Below, piece after piece: positions 41,544 through 50,180 of a stretch of DNA of 64,000 nt. Source of the stretch: Litorivicinus sp965656605 (GTDB lineage: Bacteria > Pseudomonadota > Gammaproteobacteria > Pseudomonadales > Litorivicinaceae). The stretch lies in the NCBI GenBank assembly GCA_965656605.1, contig CBFHLC010000001.1, forward strand, positions 62,001-126,000, in the 5' to 3' direction. The notes under the pieces were generated by a model. The model saw only the letters and a program-made list of their open reading frames with translations, was not told where the DNA came from and did not search any database. The translations under genes were made by a program, and so were the position numbers. Every line of letters starts with the position of its first letter. Position 1 is the stretch's first letter.

Positions 41544-42479
41544 TCAAATCCAACGGGCTGCAAGCTTTTGAACCGTTTCAATAGCTGTGTTCCAGCTAGC
41601 GGGTGCAGCGTCGTAAATAAGCGGTCCGATGAACTGGTTGTATCTTCGTTGATGCCTCTCATCGGTCGTCAGCAGCGACAAACCCACTCGCAGTTCCGCT
41701 ATCGGATCCAATGCGAAGTCAGCATGCCGATTACCAAAGTTGCGCCTATCAGTTTTTATAACCTGCTTGACCAAGTCTTTGCATTGAGTGGCTGGTTCTG
41801 CCTCACTATAAATAACGTGAAGGTCGTATAAATGGCGGATGAGCGTTTCGTCATCAGCTCGAGAATCATCCCTTCTGGATAAGGCAGTTCTCCGCAACAA
41901 AGCAACGAATTTCTCAGCTGCAATTGAGCTAATACTCACGCATTCCATACTGCGTACTTCTTCGTCCCGCTTGAGTGCTTTTGCATACAAAGAGCTCAAA
42001 GGCATCTCAAGTGTATTTTCCAATAATTCTGATTGAGTTAGCTCGAGCTGAAGGTGAGGTCGTAGCGCTGCAATTTCATTTTGTGCTCGGGGATATTCAA
42101 TTAGAAACTGCTGATACTTGCTCTCGTTCAATTTCTTCGGCGCTTTTACCAATGCAAACACATCAGAACCCGCAATGAGGTCCAAAATCTGCTGGTGAAG
42201 CCATTGCAATATCTTTTTCTGCTGACTCTTGGACTGCCCACACGCGCTTTGATCCAAAACGATCTTCATATCGATATCTTCAGACATTCGGAACGTGTTT
42301 TGGTGGGCTTTGGATAAACAAGTTCCTCCTGAAAATACCAACCGAGCTCCAGCAATCCTTATCTCAGAAATCTCTTTCAGAAGCTGAGTAGCCCAATAGT
42401 CTTTTTCTACAATAGCCGGGCTGCTGATTCCTAACGCATCTGCCACATCAAGAAAAAGTGAGGAGTCAAGCTCTCTCAC
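41544..42479 (-). CDS. AbiEii-family nucleotidyltransferase toxin (pair 2)
   Basis: A 311-residue AbiEii/AbiGii-type toxin. Motifs: EKDYW (25-29), LVFSGGTCLSKAH (48-60), RMSEDIDMKIVLD with the metal Asp pair (64-76), the lysine-containing SSIAAEKFVALLRRTA and HLYDLHVIY. This is a different subfamily from the first pair, with Cys in the GGT motif and an EKD N-terminal helix. It overlaps the antitoxin gene upstream by 4 bases. The target is unknown. It is convergent with the terminated ilvD transcript. Confidence 0.9.
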   Translation of the reverse strand: MRELDSSLFLDVADALGISSPAIVEKDYWATQLLKEISEIRIAGARLVFSGGTCLSKAHQNTFRMSEDIDMKIVLDQSACGQSKSQQKKILQWLHQQILDLIAGSDVFALVKAPKKLNESKYQQFLIEYPRAQNEIAALRPHLQLELTQSELLENTLEMPLSSLYAKALKRDEEVRSMECVSISSIAAEKFVALLRRTALSRRDDSRADDETLIRHLYDLHVIYSEAEPATQCKDLVKQVIKTDRRNFGNRHADFALDPIAELRVGLSLLTTDERHQRRYNQFIGPLIYDAAPASWNTAIETVQKLAARWI

Positions 42480-42889
42480 GATGTGCGAACTACGTTCAAC
42501 TCAACTCCGGAGACGGCTATTCGGCGGTTGAAGCGCTCTAGCACAACCACCTCAGCACGCGCTGGGATCTGAGTAGACCCTGCTTGGTACTGCTCCGTCA
42601 TCTTTGAGGGCTTCCAGTCCACATCAAGGCGACTAAGAGCCTCTTGGGCGACCTGAATGAACCCTCCTTGAGCGGCCAGCATCGGCTGATTTGTGATGCG
42701 GTTGAGCCGCGCTTTGGCGTACAAACCATAGCCGATCTTAATCAAGGTACCGTCCGCTACCAGCTCCCGAAGCGCTCTACCGATTTGGTCGTACTCAGCC
42801 AACTTCCTAAAATCAGATCGCAAAAAAACCTCGCGCCTAGAGCGCGATATTTTCAAAAGAACTTTTGATTTCAGTGAGTTGCGCTTCAT
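42476..42889 (-). CDS. AbiEi-like antitoxin/regulator (pair 2)
   Basis: A 137-residue protein, shorter than the pair-1 antitoxin. Residues 10-60 form a winged helix (KISRSRREVFLRSDFRKLAEYDQIGRALRELVADGTLIKIGYGLYAK), and the rest (MTEQYQAGSTQIPARAEVVVLERFNRRIAVSG) is a compact C-terminal domain typical of antitoxins paired with EKDYW-type AbiEii proteins. It precedes the toxin gene and overlaps it by 4 bases. The upstream region carries a spaced 13-bp inverted repeat, likely involved in autoregulation. Confidence 0.8.
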   Translation of the reverse strand: MKRNSLKSKVLLKISRSRREVFLRSDFRKLAEYDQIGRALRELVADGTLIKIGYGLYAKARLNRITNQPMLAAQGGFIQVAQEALSRLDVDWKPSKMTEQYQAGSTQIPARAEVVVLERFNRRIAVSGVELNVVRTS

Positions 42890-42946
42890 TGCATGCGCCC
42901 TAAGTTGCCATCATTAAAACTTAGCAAAGAATACCCAACAGGGGTA

Positions 42947-43031
42947 CAAAAATACGACAATCAGGAAATTAACATGACGTTCAATCTAGCTGAAAAACGT
43001 ACAATTTTATGAATTTACTGTCGTATTTTTG
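42947..43031. promoter_or_regulatory. 13-bp inverted repeat with 59-base spacer upstream of AbiEi pair 2
   Basis: CAAAAATACGACA (42947-42959) and its exact reverse complement TGTCGTATTTTTG (43019-43031) flank 59 bases in the gap between the antitoxin start (42889) and the end of the malonyl-CoA synthetase gene (43077). Arms of this length are unlikely by chance. They could be a pair of antitoxin binding sites that loop the promoter, or the ends of a tiny element. Small GCATGC palindromes lie next to both (42891 and 43031). Confidence 0.6.
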
Positions 43032-43076
43032 CATGCAATTTAGTTGCACTCACCGGGCAACGTAACCCACTAATAT

Positions 43077-44582
43077 TTAGGAAAAGTCATTCTGATACTC
43101 GTCACGCAGCAAGTTCTTCTGAACCTTTCCCATGGTATTGCGCGGCAAGGCCTCAACCACGTGCCAGGAGCGAGGCAGCTTAAACGCGGCTAACTTCTTG
43201 CGGCAGACCGCTTCGATATGCGCTAAATCCAGCGGCGTAGAGCAAACCAGTACCGCCACAATGCCCTCGCCAAAATCGGCATGGGGAACGCCCACCACCG
43301 CTGACTCAACAATTCCCTCGATGTCGTTCAGAACATCTTCAATCTCTTTGGGGTAGATGTTCAGGCCGCCCGAAATCACCAAGTCTTTACCGCGCCCGAC
43401 AATCGAGACGTACCCGTCCTCGGATAAGGTCGCCAGATCGCCGGTAATAAAGAAGCCATCTTCGGTGAACTCGCTCGCGGTTTTCTCTGGCAATTTCCAA
43501 TACCCCGCGAACACGTGATCTCCATGAACCTGCAACGAGCCGACCTCGCCTGCCGGACAGGCAACGTCATGCTCATCTACAACCCGTGCGGTGACCCCTG
43601 GCAATGCTGGCCCGACACTGCCGGCACGACGATCGCCGTGTAGTGGGTTGGAGCAGCTCATTCCAGTTTCAGTCATGCCATAACGTTCCAGAATTCGATG
43701 CCCCGAGCGCTCAAAGAATTCGTTCGAGGTTTCTACCAACAACGGCGCGCTGCCCGAGATAAACAAGCGCATGTGTGCTGCGCTGGCCTGATTGAACCGC
43801 GCATCCGACAACAGGCGCGTGTAGTAGGTCGGAACCCCCATCATCACGGTGCAATCCGGCATCGCCTGCATCACCGCATCGATGTCTAACTTGGGCAACA
43901 GCACGACTTTGCCGGCATTAACCAGCGCCAAGTTGAGCGCAACAAACAGGCCGTGTACGTGAAACAGCGGCAATGCATGCAACAAGGCATCCTGACCCGA
44001 GTAGTCCCACGCCTGCGTCAGCATCTGAGCATTAGCCGCTAGATTCTGGTGAGTCAGCATGGCGCCCTTGGGTTTGCCAGTCGTGCCAGAGGTATACAGA
44101 ATCGAGGCCAGATCAGCGGGCTGTCGTGGGATAGCCGGACCAAAGCCTTCGCTTTGCTGCTCAAAGTGCTCGCGCAGGCTGCCACCGTCCAGATCCAAGG
44201 TGGCGACTTGGGTGCCACCCAGACGCGCAGCAATGGCTTCTGAGGCCTGCGCACGTTGCGTGGTGCAGACATGAACCCGCGGCGCCGCATCGCTTAAAAA
44301 GTACTCGATCTCGTCATCGGTGTAGCCAGAATTCAGCGGCAAATAGGCCGCCCCCGCTTTCAACACACCCAAATACAGAATAACGTTCAAAAAGTCTTTA
44401 TCGACCTGAACTGACACCCGATCGCCAGGCTGTACGCCGTATCCAGCCAATACCGCCGCCATTTTATCGGCCGAGTCCAACAGCGCTTGCGCCGTTAGGG
44501 CATCGCCACTCAGCGACTGCAAAATCGTTTTCTCTGGGACCGCCTGCAAGGCCGTCTGAATCGTCGAAAATAGGTTAGCCAT
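43077..44582 (-). CDS. matB: Malonyl-CoA synthetase
   Basis: A 501-residue AMP-binding acyl-CoA synthetase. The ATP motif is SILYTSGTTGKPKGAML (about residues 164-180), with later YGMTETGMS and GFFITGDLATLSEDGYVSIVGRGKDLVISGG segments and the catalytic Lys in LPRNTMGKVQKN at the C-terminus. The family also activates other acids, but the adjacent malonyl-CoA decarboxylase gene (8-base overlap) and the TRAP genes point to malonate plus CoA to malonyl-CoA in the cytoplasm. It is the last gene of a six-gene minus-strand operon. I see no terminator after it. Confidence 0.88.
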   Translation of the reverse strand: MANLFSTIQTALQAVPEKTILQSLSGDALTAQALLDSADKMAAVLAGYGVQPGDRVSVQVDKDFLNVILYLGVLKAGAAYLPLNSGYTDDEIEYFLSDAAPRVHVCTTQRAQASEAIAARLGGTQVATLDLDGGSLREHFEQQSEGFGPAIPRQPADLASILYTSGTTGKPKGAMLTHQNLAANAQMLTQAWDYSGQDALLHALPLFHVHGLFVALNLALVNAGKVVLLPKLDIDAVMQAMPDCTVMMGVPTYYTRLLSDARFNQASAAHMRLFISGSAPLLVETSNEFFERSGHRILERYGMTETGMSCSNPLHGDRRAGSVGPALPGVTARVVDEHDVACPAGEVGSLQVHGDHVFAGYWKLPEKTASEFTEDGFFITGDLATLSEDGYVSIVGRGKDLVISGGLNIYPKEIEDVLNDIEGIVESAVVGVPHADFGEGIVAVLVCSTPLDLAHIEAVCRKKLAAFKLPRSWHVVEALPRNTMGKVQKNLLRDEYQNDFS

Positions 44583-45819
44583 GGGCTTTTCTCGCTACGT
44601 TTAATTGTTTTTCTAGTGTTTTAAGAGAGGCAGACAAAGTGACTTCGCCGCGCAACAGCAACGCCTCATGATTCGGAACAATTCGGTCGGTCTCGTACAG
44701 GTAGTTCACCATCATTCCGAAACTTCGTGACTGACCGGCCTCGCTGGGGTCGGCATCCACATGAATGTGCTCTAGGCGCGCACCGTTACCCAAATGGAAG
44801 CGGGCCACCGGATCCAGCGGCTTGTCCCGGCGAAGTCGAGTCAGGTAATCCAGGCATATCAGTCGAGCTTGCTCTGGATCACTGTGCGGATCCAAGGCGA
44901 TACCCTCGCTTTGCGCCCATCTGCGCAGACCGGGAACCGGCGATAGGGTCACAAAGGTTTTTAGCTGGGGCAGCGCCTGGCTCAGTTGGTGCACGACCTG
45001 CTTGATCAAAAAATTACCGAACGAGATCTGTGCCAGGCCGCGCTGACAATTGTTGATGGAATAAAAGACCGCCGTATCCGCATCAGACGCATCCGATTCG
45101 GGGTCATTGAGCAAAGGGGTGATCGAGCTGGAAATACCTTTTACCAAGGCCACTTCAACAAATATTAGCGGCTCGTTGGGCACCGCAGGATGCATGTAGG
45201 CAAAGCAGCGTCGATCCGACGCCAGCCTACGCCGTAGATCCTCCCAGCCCTGAATCTCGTGAACCGATTCATACTGAATCAGCTTCTCTAACAGATCAGC
45301 CGGAGTCGTCCAATCCACTTGGGTCAAAGTTAAGAAGCCTTTGTTGAACCAGCTGGTAAACAAATGCACGAAATCAGCATCGACCCGCCGGCGCACCGCG
45401 CGATCCAACTCTAGATCCATAATTCGCTCGCGCAGGCGAATCAGCTCTAACGTGCCATTGGGCGCTGAATTCAGACGCCGAAATAACTCCTGACGCCGCG
45501 GCTCAGAGGCCTCGTGTACCTTGGCCGCCAGATCCGGATCGCGGGCGTATTCCTCAAGCGCGCCGGCTAGCTGTTGGTGGTCTACGCCAAAATCGGTATC
45601 CAGCAGGATCACAAACTGAGTTAATTGCTGAGCACTCATTCGACCCAGACCAACGAAAATCCCACTGGCCAGAGCCAACCCAGTCGCCTCGCCTCGGCTC
45701 GAGATCAGCTCATGACAGTCCTTCAGGACGGCCTCGACCGGATCACCATCACGGCTTTCGACCAACTCGCGTGCCCGCTGAGCAATCTGTTGAAACCACT
45801 GACCCAACGCATTGCTCAT
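44575..45819 (-). CDS. matA: Malonyl-CoA decarboxylase
   Basis: A 414-residue enzyme releasing carbon dioxide from malonyl-CoA to give acetyl-CoA. The family signature is in the C-terminal half: AVFYSINNCQRGLAQISFGNFLIKQV, TFVTLSPVPGLRRWA with the catalytic Ser in LSPVPG, RFHLGNGARLEHIH, and SFGMMVNYLYETDRI. The N-terminal helical domain (to about 160) is also typical. The start overlaps the isomerase stop by 4 bases. With matB it makes malonate a carbon source by way of acetyl-CoA. Confidence 0.93.
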   Translation of the reverse strand: MSNALGQWFQQIAQRARELVESRDGDPVEAVLKDCHELISSRGEATGLALASGIFVGLGRMSAQQLTQFVILLDTDFGVDHQQLAGALEEYARDPDLAAKVHEASEPRRQELFRRLNSAPNGTLELIRLRERIMDLELDRAVRRRVDADFVHLFTSWFNKGFLTLTQVDWTTPADLLEKLIQYESVHEIQGWEDLRRRLASDRRCFAYMHPAVPNEPLIFVEVALVKGISSSITPLLNDPESDASDADTAVFYSINNCQRGLAQISFGNFLIKQVVHQLSQALPQLKTFVTLSPVPGLRRWAQSEGIALDPHSDPEQARLICLDYLTRLRRDKPLDPVARFHLGNGARLEHIHVDADPSEAGQSRSFGMMVNYLYETDRIVPNHEALLLRGEVTLSASLKTLEKQLNVARKAHG

Positions 45820-46547
45820 GTCATCAGACTCCCCAGCTCTGGAATCCGGGTATCCAGTCCCAGCTGCTTCATCATGGCAAAGGTCGTGGCAATCGACGCG
45901 CTAACCGTCGGAATCCCGGTGCGATTTTCAATCGCTTGTATCGCAGGCAACGAGGGCATCTGCACACAGCACGAACCGACAATCACATCCACATTATTCA
46001 GGCTAAGCCGATCGATCAGGCTAAGCGGCTGCAACGGATCCTGCGCGGCTACTTCCAGATTGTTGGCGATCTCTAATGCGACCCGATCGAGCACGTTGAA
46101 GCCCTCGTGCTCGAGATAATCCACGACCTTTTGCGCCAACGGCTTCATGTAGGGAGTCACAATCGCGATGTTTTTGGCCCCCATTAAATGCAGCGCATCA
46201 ACCAAAGCACCGGCCGAATTAACGATCGGGCTGGCGCCACCCACTGCGGCCTCCAGTCGTGCTTGAGAGGTACGGTGGTAACCCAGACCTTGAGCCATGA
46301 TCGCGACCAGACAGGCGTAGCCCATCACATCGACCGCCGCATCGGACAGCTCAACCGCACATCGATCGCTCTCGCCATCCATGCTAGCCAGCGCCTCGGG
46401 TGTGACGTGCTGCATACGCATCCGGGATGAATGGAAGCTAAAACGCTCGGCATAATGCTGCTCGCGCAGCTGAAAAATAGCCGGAATTTCGACCTCCATG
46501 GTCACGTTCGAGCTAGGCACAATCTGGCCGATCCGATAGCGCTTCAT
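45816..46547 (-). CDS. Maleate isomerase/Asp-Glu racemase family protein
   Basis: A 243-residue protein of the family that includes maleate cis-trans isomerase and arylmalonate decarboxylase. The start GQIVPSSNVTMEVEIPAIF is typical of maleate isomerases, and both catalytic cysteine positions are filled: Cys79 (GYACLVAIMAQG) and Cys193/194 (GSCCVQMPSL). Two cysteines favour isomerase or racemase over arylmalonate decarboxylase, which uses one. It overlaps the transporter gene and matA by 4 bases each, so it belongs to the malonate operon. No malonate step needs it, which is odd. Confidence 0.8.
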   Translation of the reverse strand: MKRYRIGQIVPSSNVTMEVEIPAIFQLREQHYAERFSFHSSRMRMQHVTPEALASMDGESDRCAVELSDAAVDVMGYACLVAIMAQGLGYHRTSQARLEAAVGGASPIVNSAGALVDALHLMGAKNIAIVTPYMKPLAQKVVDYLEHEGFNVLDRVALEIANNLEVAAQDPLQPLSLIDRLSLNNVDVIVGSCCVQMPSLPAIQAIENRTGIPTVSASIATTFAMMKQLGLDTRIPELGSLMT

Positions 46548-47863
46548 GAGACCGCACTGCCCATCAGCATGTCAGGCAGCCAGGTCACCATGCCTGGGAA
46601 GATGCTCAGGATGATGATCGCCAACACCATGCAGGCCACATACGGGGCGGAGCCCTGTAGGATGGTCTTGAGGGGGATTTCTGGCGCAATGCCGTTGATC
46701 ACATACAAGTTCAACCCGACCGGCGGTGAGATTAGGCCAATCTCCATATTGATAGTCAGAATCACAGCAAACCAGTAGGGATCGAAGCCCGCTGCCAAAA
46801 TAATCGGCAACAAGATCGGCGCTGCCATCAAAATCACAGCGACCGGAGGCAAGAAAAACCCAGCCACGATCAGGAACAGGTTGACGTACAGCATCAACAC
46901 CCAGCGGTTCACATCCAAGGTGCCAATCCACTCAGCAATCGCCTGAGTAATAAACAGACTGGACAGCATGTAGCTGAATACACCAGCCGCGCCGATGATC
47001 AGCAGGATCATGACTGACTCTTTGGTGGCATCGCGCAGCATCACCCACAGCGCGGACACATCGGTCATCCGGTAAATCAGGATGGCCAAGATCAAGCACA
47101 ACAATGCACCGACAGCGGCTGTTTCTGAGGGCGTTGCAACACCGCCGTAGAGTGCGAACAACACACCCACGATGACTGCTAGGAAGGGAATGACTCGAGG
47201 CAGTACCTCAAAGCGCTGTTTCCAAGTGTAGGACTGCGCGGCCAAAGCGTTAGCGCCGCCCTGACGCCAGGTCGAGTAGACCGACCAGGCCATAAACAAT
47301 CCAACCAACAACAGACCTGGAATCACGCCAGACAAAAATAGGCGACCAATCGAAGTCTCGGTGGCAATCCCGTACACGATCATCGTGACCGAGGGCGGAA
47401 TCAAAATGCCCAAGGTGCCACCGGCCGCAATCGACCCGGTCGCCACCGTGTCGGGGTAGTTGCGCTTGCGCATCTCGGGAATACCCATCTTGCCGATCGC
47501 CGCACAGGTGGCCGGCGACGAGCCAGACATCGCAGCGAACAACGCACATGCACCTAGGTTGCTGATCACCAAACCGCCCGGCACACGGGTCAACCAACGA
47601 TCCAACGCCTCGTACAAATCCGCGCCGGCACGGGTCGAGGCAATCGACGCCCCCATCAAAATAAACATAGGAATCGAGAGCAGCGCAAAGTTGTCCAGCT
47701 TGCCGAACAAAATCTCGGGCATCAGCTCAAGCGAGCGCAGGCCATCAAAGGCCAGCAGAAAAATCGCTGAGACGATCAGCAGACCATTGGCCACCGCCAC
47801 CCCAGAGAACAAAATCAGGATCGTCACAACGGCAACGATCAATCCAAGTACTAAGGGATCCAT
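46544..47863 (-). CDS. TRAP transporter large permease (DctM type)
   Basis: A 439-residue inner membrane protein with about twelve spans, the ion-coupled channel of a TRAP uptake system. DctM-type segments are IPMFILMGASIASTRAGADLYEAL, MSGSSPATCAAIGKMGIPEM and GTLGILIPPSVTMIVYG, and the C-terminal EIGLISPPVGLNLYVINGI. It works with the small permease (adjacent, sharing one base) and the binding protein at 48427. Given the neighbouring malonyl-CoA genes, the substrate is probably malonate. I recall the comparable MatPQM system of Sinorhizobium. Confidence 0.93.
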   Translation of the reverse strand: MDPLVLGLIVAVVTILILFSGVAVANGLLIVSAIFLLAFDGLRSLELMPEILFGKLDNFALLSIPMFILMGASIASTRAGADLYEALDRWLTRVPGGLVISNLGACALFAAMSGSSPATCAAIGKMGIPEMRKRNYPDTVATGSIAAGGTLGILIPPSVTMIVYGIATETSIGRLFLSGVIPGLLLVGLFMAWSVYSTWRQGGANALAAQSYTWKQRFEVLPRVIPFLAVIVGVLFALYGGVATPSETAAVGALLCLILAILIYRMTDVSALWVMLRDATKESVMILLIIGAAGVFSYMLSSLFITQAIAEWIGTLDVNRWVLMLYVNLFLIVAGFFLPPVAVILMAAPILLPIILAAGFDPYWFAVILTINMEIGLISPPVGLNLYVINGIAPEIPLKTILQGSAPYVACMVLAIIILSIFPGMVTWLPDMLMGSAVS

Positions 47864-48378
47864 CAGTGACCACTCCCAGACAATTCAATTTCCTCTGCGG
47901 GGGTCTGCAGAGTTTCTAATGCATCCGCGATCAGCTGCAGCATGAAGAGGCCAAAGCCCAGTGGCATCACGGAGTAAGGGATCCACAGCGGTACCGCATT
48001 GACCGTGTCGCTGGTCCAGTTACGCGTCCAAGCAATGTGCATCATCTCCCAGCCGTAAAATGTCATCACACCGACCACCATGACGCTGGCGATCGCTGCC
48101 ACCATCAACAAGATCTTGCGAGCCGCGGGGCGCAGTAAAATCGGCACCAAATCCACATTTACATGGCCCTTGAGCTGCTGCACGTAGCCCATGCCTAGCA
48201 TGGTTGCGCCCAACATCATGTAGATGACCGCTTCGGTCTGCCAAACGGTCGATGCGTTGAGCAGATAGCGCATAAAAATCATTTGGCAGGTCACCGCAAC
48301 CGCGGCCACCACCAACAGAGCGGCGAACACACCCACGGCTCGGTTGACGTGATTCACGACCCGAATAAAGCTTTGCAT
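47863..48378 (-). CDS. TRAP transporter small permease (DctQ type)
   Basis: A 171-residue protein with four predicted membrane spans, the small membrane subunit of the TRAP system. Typical features are VAVTCQMIFMRYLLNASTVWQTEAVIYMMLGATMLG, KGHVNVDLVPILL and a Trp-rich third span. The stop shares one base with the start of the large permease gene, and a strong hairpin precedes it in the 48-base gap after the binding-protein gene. Confidence 0.92.
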   Translation of the reverse strand: MQSFIRVVNHVNRAVGVFAALLVVAAVAVTCQMIFMRYLLNASTVWQTEAVIYMMLGATMLGMGYVQQLKGHVNVDLVPILLRPAARKILLMVAAIASVMVVGVMTFYGWEMMHIAWTRNWTSDTVNAVPLWIPYSVMPLGFGLFMLQLIADALETLQTPAEEIELSGSGH

Positions 48379-48397
48379 GGTATTGCCTCTAGATTGG

Positions 48398-48416
48398 CCG
48401 GGGCGCGAGGCCCCGG
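48398..48416 (-). promoter_or_regulatory. Intercistronic hairpin between TRAP binding-protein and permease genes
   Basis: CCGGGGC-GCGAG-GCCCCGG forms a 7-bp, all-GC stem in the 48-base gap between the binding-protein stop and the small permease start. There is no T-run, so it is not a simple terminator. Hairpins at this place in binding-protein operons can stabilise the upstream message and keep more binding protein than permease. Confidence 0.6.
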
Positions 48417-48426
48417 ACCGTTCGAG

Positions 48427-49410
48427 TTATTCGACAGCGAGTGCCAGATCCAAGAAGCGTTGCCCCTCGGGATAATCCGCGACGAATTGCTTGTACGACG
48501 TCTCTTTCGCGATTTCACGCCACTGATTGAATTCAGCAGGTGTCATCTCTTTCACCTCAACGCCGGCCTCTTGATAGACCTTCACCGCATTGGCGTCCTC
48601 GGCTTTGGCCTGCTCCAGATAGAAAGCCTCTGCGATCGCAGCACCCTCGCGCAGGGCCGCCTGCTGCTCGGCATTCAAGTCTTCAAAGGTCGACTTGTTG
48701 ACCAACATCGGCTGATACATAAACCATAAGGCGGTATCACCTGCAGGGGTGAAGCACTTGACCTGCTCGTAGATGCGGTAGGAGACAAAGGACGAAGACG
48801 AGGTATTGGCAGCATCCAGAACACCGGTCTGCATCGCGTTGTAGATCTCGCTCGATGCCATTGAGGCAATTGAGGCGTCAGCACCGACCAGCATTTGCTC
48901 GAACGCTTTACCAGCCGCACGAGTCTGCAAACCTGCAATGTCAGAGGGCGAGGTAATGCACTTCTCGCGACCCACAAAACCGCCAGCCAGATAGCCGTGC
49001 ACCAGCACCATCACATCATCCTCGGCCATCTTCTCTTCGATCGCGTCCATAAAAGGCGACTCGTTTAGACGAGCGGCATGATCGTGGTTCTTCACCAGAC
49101 CCGGCATCAATGTCAGGTTGTAAGCGGGCTGCTGGCCCCCTGCGTAGCTCAGTGGCAACACGGTCATGTCTAACTGACCACGGCTCAACGGCTTGTATTG
49201 CTCGCGCGGCTTGAATAGCGCTTTGGAAGGGAAGATCTTAATTTCCAGATCCACGTCCGCTTTGGCCACATGATCGGCAACGATCTGTGCGACCTTGTGA
49301 CGAATGTCTTTGGTAGACCATTGATGAGATAGACGAAGTTCAGCGGCCATCGCAGCGGATGAGGCCAGGGCTGCTGTCAGTCCCGCTGCAACCAGTTGCT
49401 TTACTTTCAT
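48427..49410 (-). CDS. TRAP transporter substrate-binding protein (DctP type)
   Basis: A 327-residue periplasmic binding protein. The signal peptide is MKVKQLVAAGLTAALASSAAMA, with cleavage expected near residue 22. DctP-type features follow: LRLSHQWSTKDIRHKVA, LEIKIFPSKALFKPREQ, the LQTRAAGKAFEQML ligand-binding region with Arg, and MASSEIYNAMQTGVLDAAN. It captures the substrate, probably malonate, and delivers it to the permease pair. It is the first gene of the operon and is divergent from the GntR regulator. Confidence 0.93.
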   Translation of the reverse strand: MKVKQLVAAGLTAALASSAAMAAELRLSHQWSTKDIRHKVAQIVADHVAKADVDLEIKIFPSKALFKPREQYKPLSRGQLDMTVLPLSYAGGQQPAYNLTLMPGLVKNHDHAARLNESPFMDAIEEKMAEDDVMVLVHGYLAGGFVGREKCITSPSDIAGLQTRAAGKAFEQMLVGADASIASMASSEIYNAMQTGVLDAANTSSSSFVSYRIYEQVKCFTPAGDTALWFMYQPMLVNKSTFEDLNAEQQAALREGAAIAEAFYLEQAKAEDANAVKVYQEAGVEVKEMTPAEFNQWREIAKETSYKQFVADYPEGQRFLDLALAVE

Positions 49411-49482
49411 GGCGGTTCTCCAAGTTTGTTATCATTATTTTGTGCGCACGTAGTCTTGCTATGCATGCACTAACGAACTTAA

Positions 49483-49490
49483 TGTATACA
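49483..49490. promoter_or_regulatory. TGTATACA operator-like palindrome between TRAP and GntR genes
   Basis: The palindrome TGTATACA lies within AATGTATACAAAAG, 26 bases before the regulator start (49516) and 73 from the transporter start (49410). GTATAC-centred palindromes are typical operators of FadR-type GntR proteins. A second palindrome, GTGCGCAC, is at 49442-49449. Binding is inferred from position and pattern. Confidence 0.55.
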
Positions 49491-49515
49491 AAAGAAGAAT
49501 GTCAACAGGAGAAAC

Positions 49516-50172
49516 ATGGCCAAAGCGCAGACCGGATCCAGCACCGATGTGATCTTCGAAACACTAGAAGAACAGATCGCCACCGGCATCATCCAAAGTG
49601 GAGAGCGACTAGAAGAAGCCGCCTTGGCAGAACAGTTTGGCGTGTCGCGAACCCCCGTGCGCGAAGCATTTGCGCGGCTTGATTCCGCTGGATTGATCGA
49701 GAAGCGTGCCGGTCAGCGAGGCTACTTTGCATCCAGCCCCTCGTTCACGTCACTGATCGAGATGTTCGAAGTCATGGCCGAGCTGGAAGGTTTCTGCGCC
49801 CGGCTAGCGGCCCGACGCATGTCAGAGAGCGATATAGCCCGCCTAATCGAGGCAAATGACGCCTGCAAGCAAGCCATTTCAACCAAAGACGCCGATCTGT
49901 ATTACCAGCGCAACGTGGAGTTTCACGAGATCATTTACGACGGGTGCGGTAACAGCTTTCTGGCCCAAGAGACCCGCGACATTCGGCGCCGCCTGCGCAG
50001 CTATCGCCGATTGCAGCTGCGCGTCAGGGGACGGATGAATCAATCGTTTCAGGAACACGATGGCGTGATCGCAGCCATTAACAACGGAGACGCGGAGTTG
50101 GCGGCTAAATTGTCACGGGATCATGTGGCGATTCAAGGTGAGCGCTTTGCCGATCTGGTGGCTCACCTGTAG
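49516..50172 (+). CDS. GntR-family regulator (FadR/FCD type)
   Basis: A 218-residue transcription factor. Residues 10-75 form the GntR winged helix (VIFETLEEQIATGIIQSGERL, EAALAEQFGVSRTPVREAF). The FCD domain (about 85-205) shows MFEVMAELEGFCARLAARRM and EFHEIIYDGCGNSFL, the Asp/His metal-binding layout, and a final SRDHV. The ATG has AGGAGA upstream. Divergent from the TRAP/mat operon, it probably represses that operon until malonate or a related acid is present, like MatR. Confidence 0.9.
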   Translation: MAKAQTGSSTDVIFETLEEQIATGIIQSGERLEEAALAEQFGVSRTPVREAFARLDSAGLIEKRAGQRGYFASSPSFTSLIEMFEVMAELEGFCARLAARRMSESDIARLIEANDACKQAISTKDADLYYQRNVEFHEIIYDGCGNSFLAQETRDIRRRLRSYRRLQLRVRGRMNQSFQEHDGVIAAINNGDAELAAKLSRDHVAIQGERFADLVAHL

Positions 50173-50180
50173 AGGGCGAG

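Noticed and set aside
46544..48378. C4-dicarboxylate (succinate-type) transport as the role of the TRAP genes
   Set aside because: Possible by family alone, but the adjacent malonyl-CoA decarboxylase, synthetase and GntR genes favour malonate.
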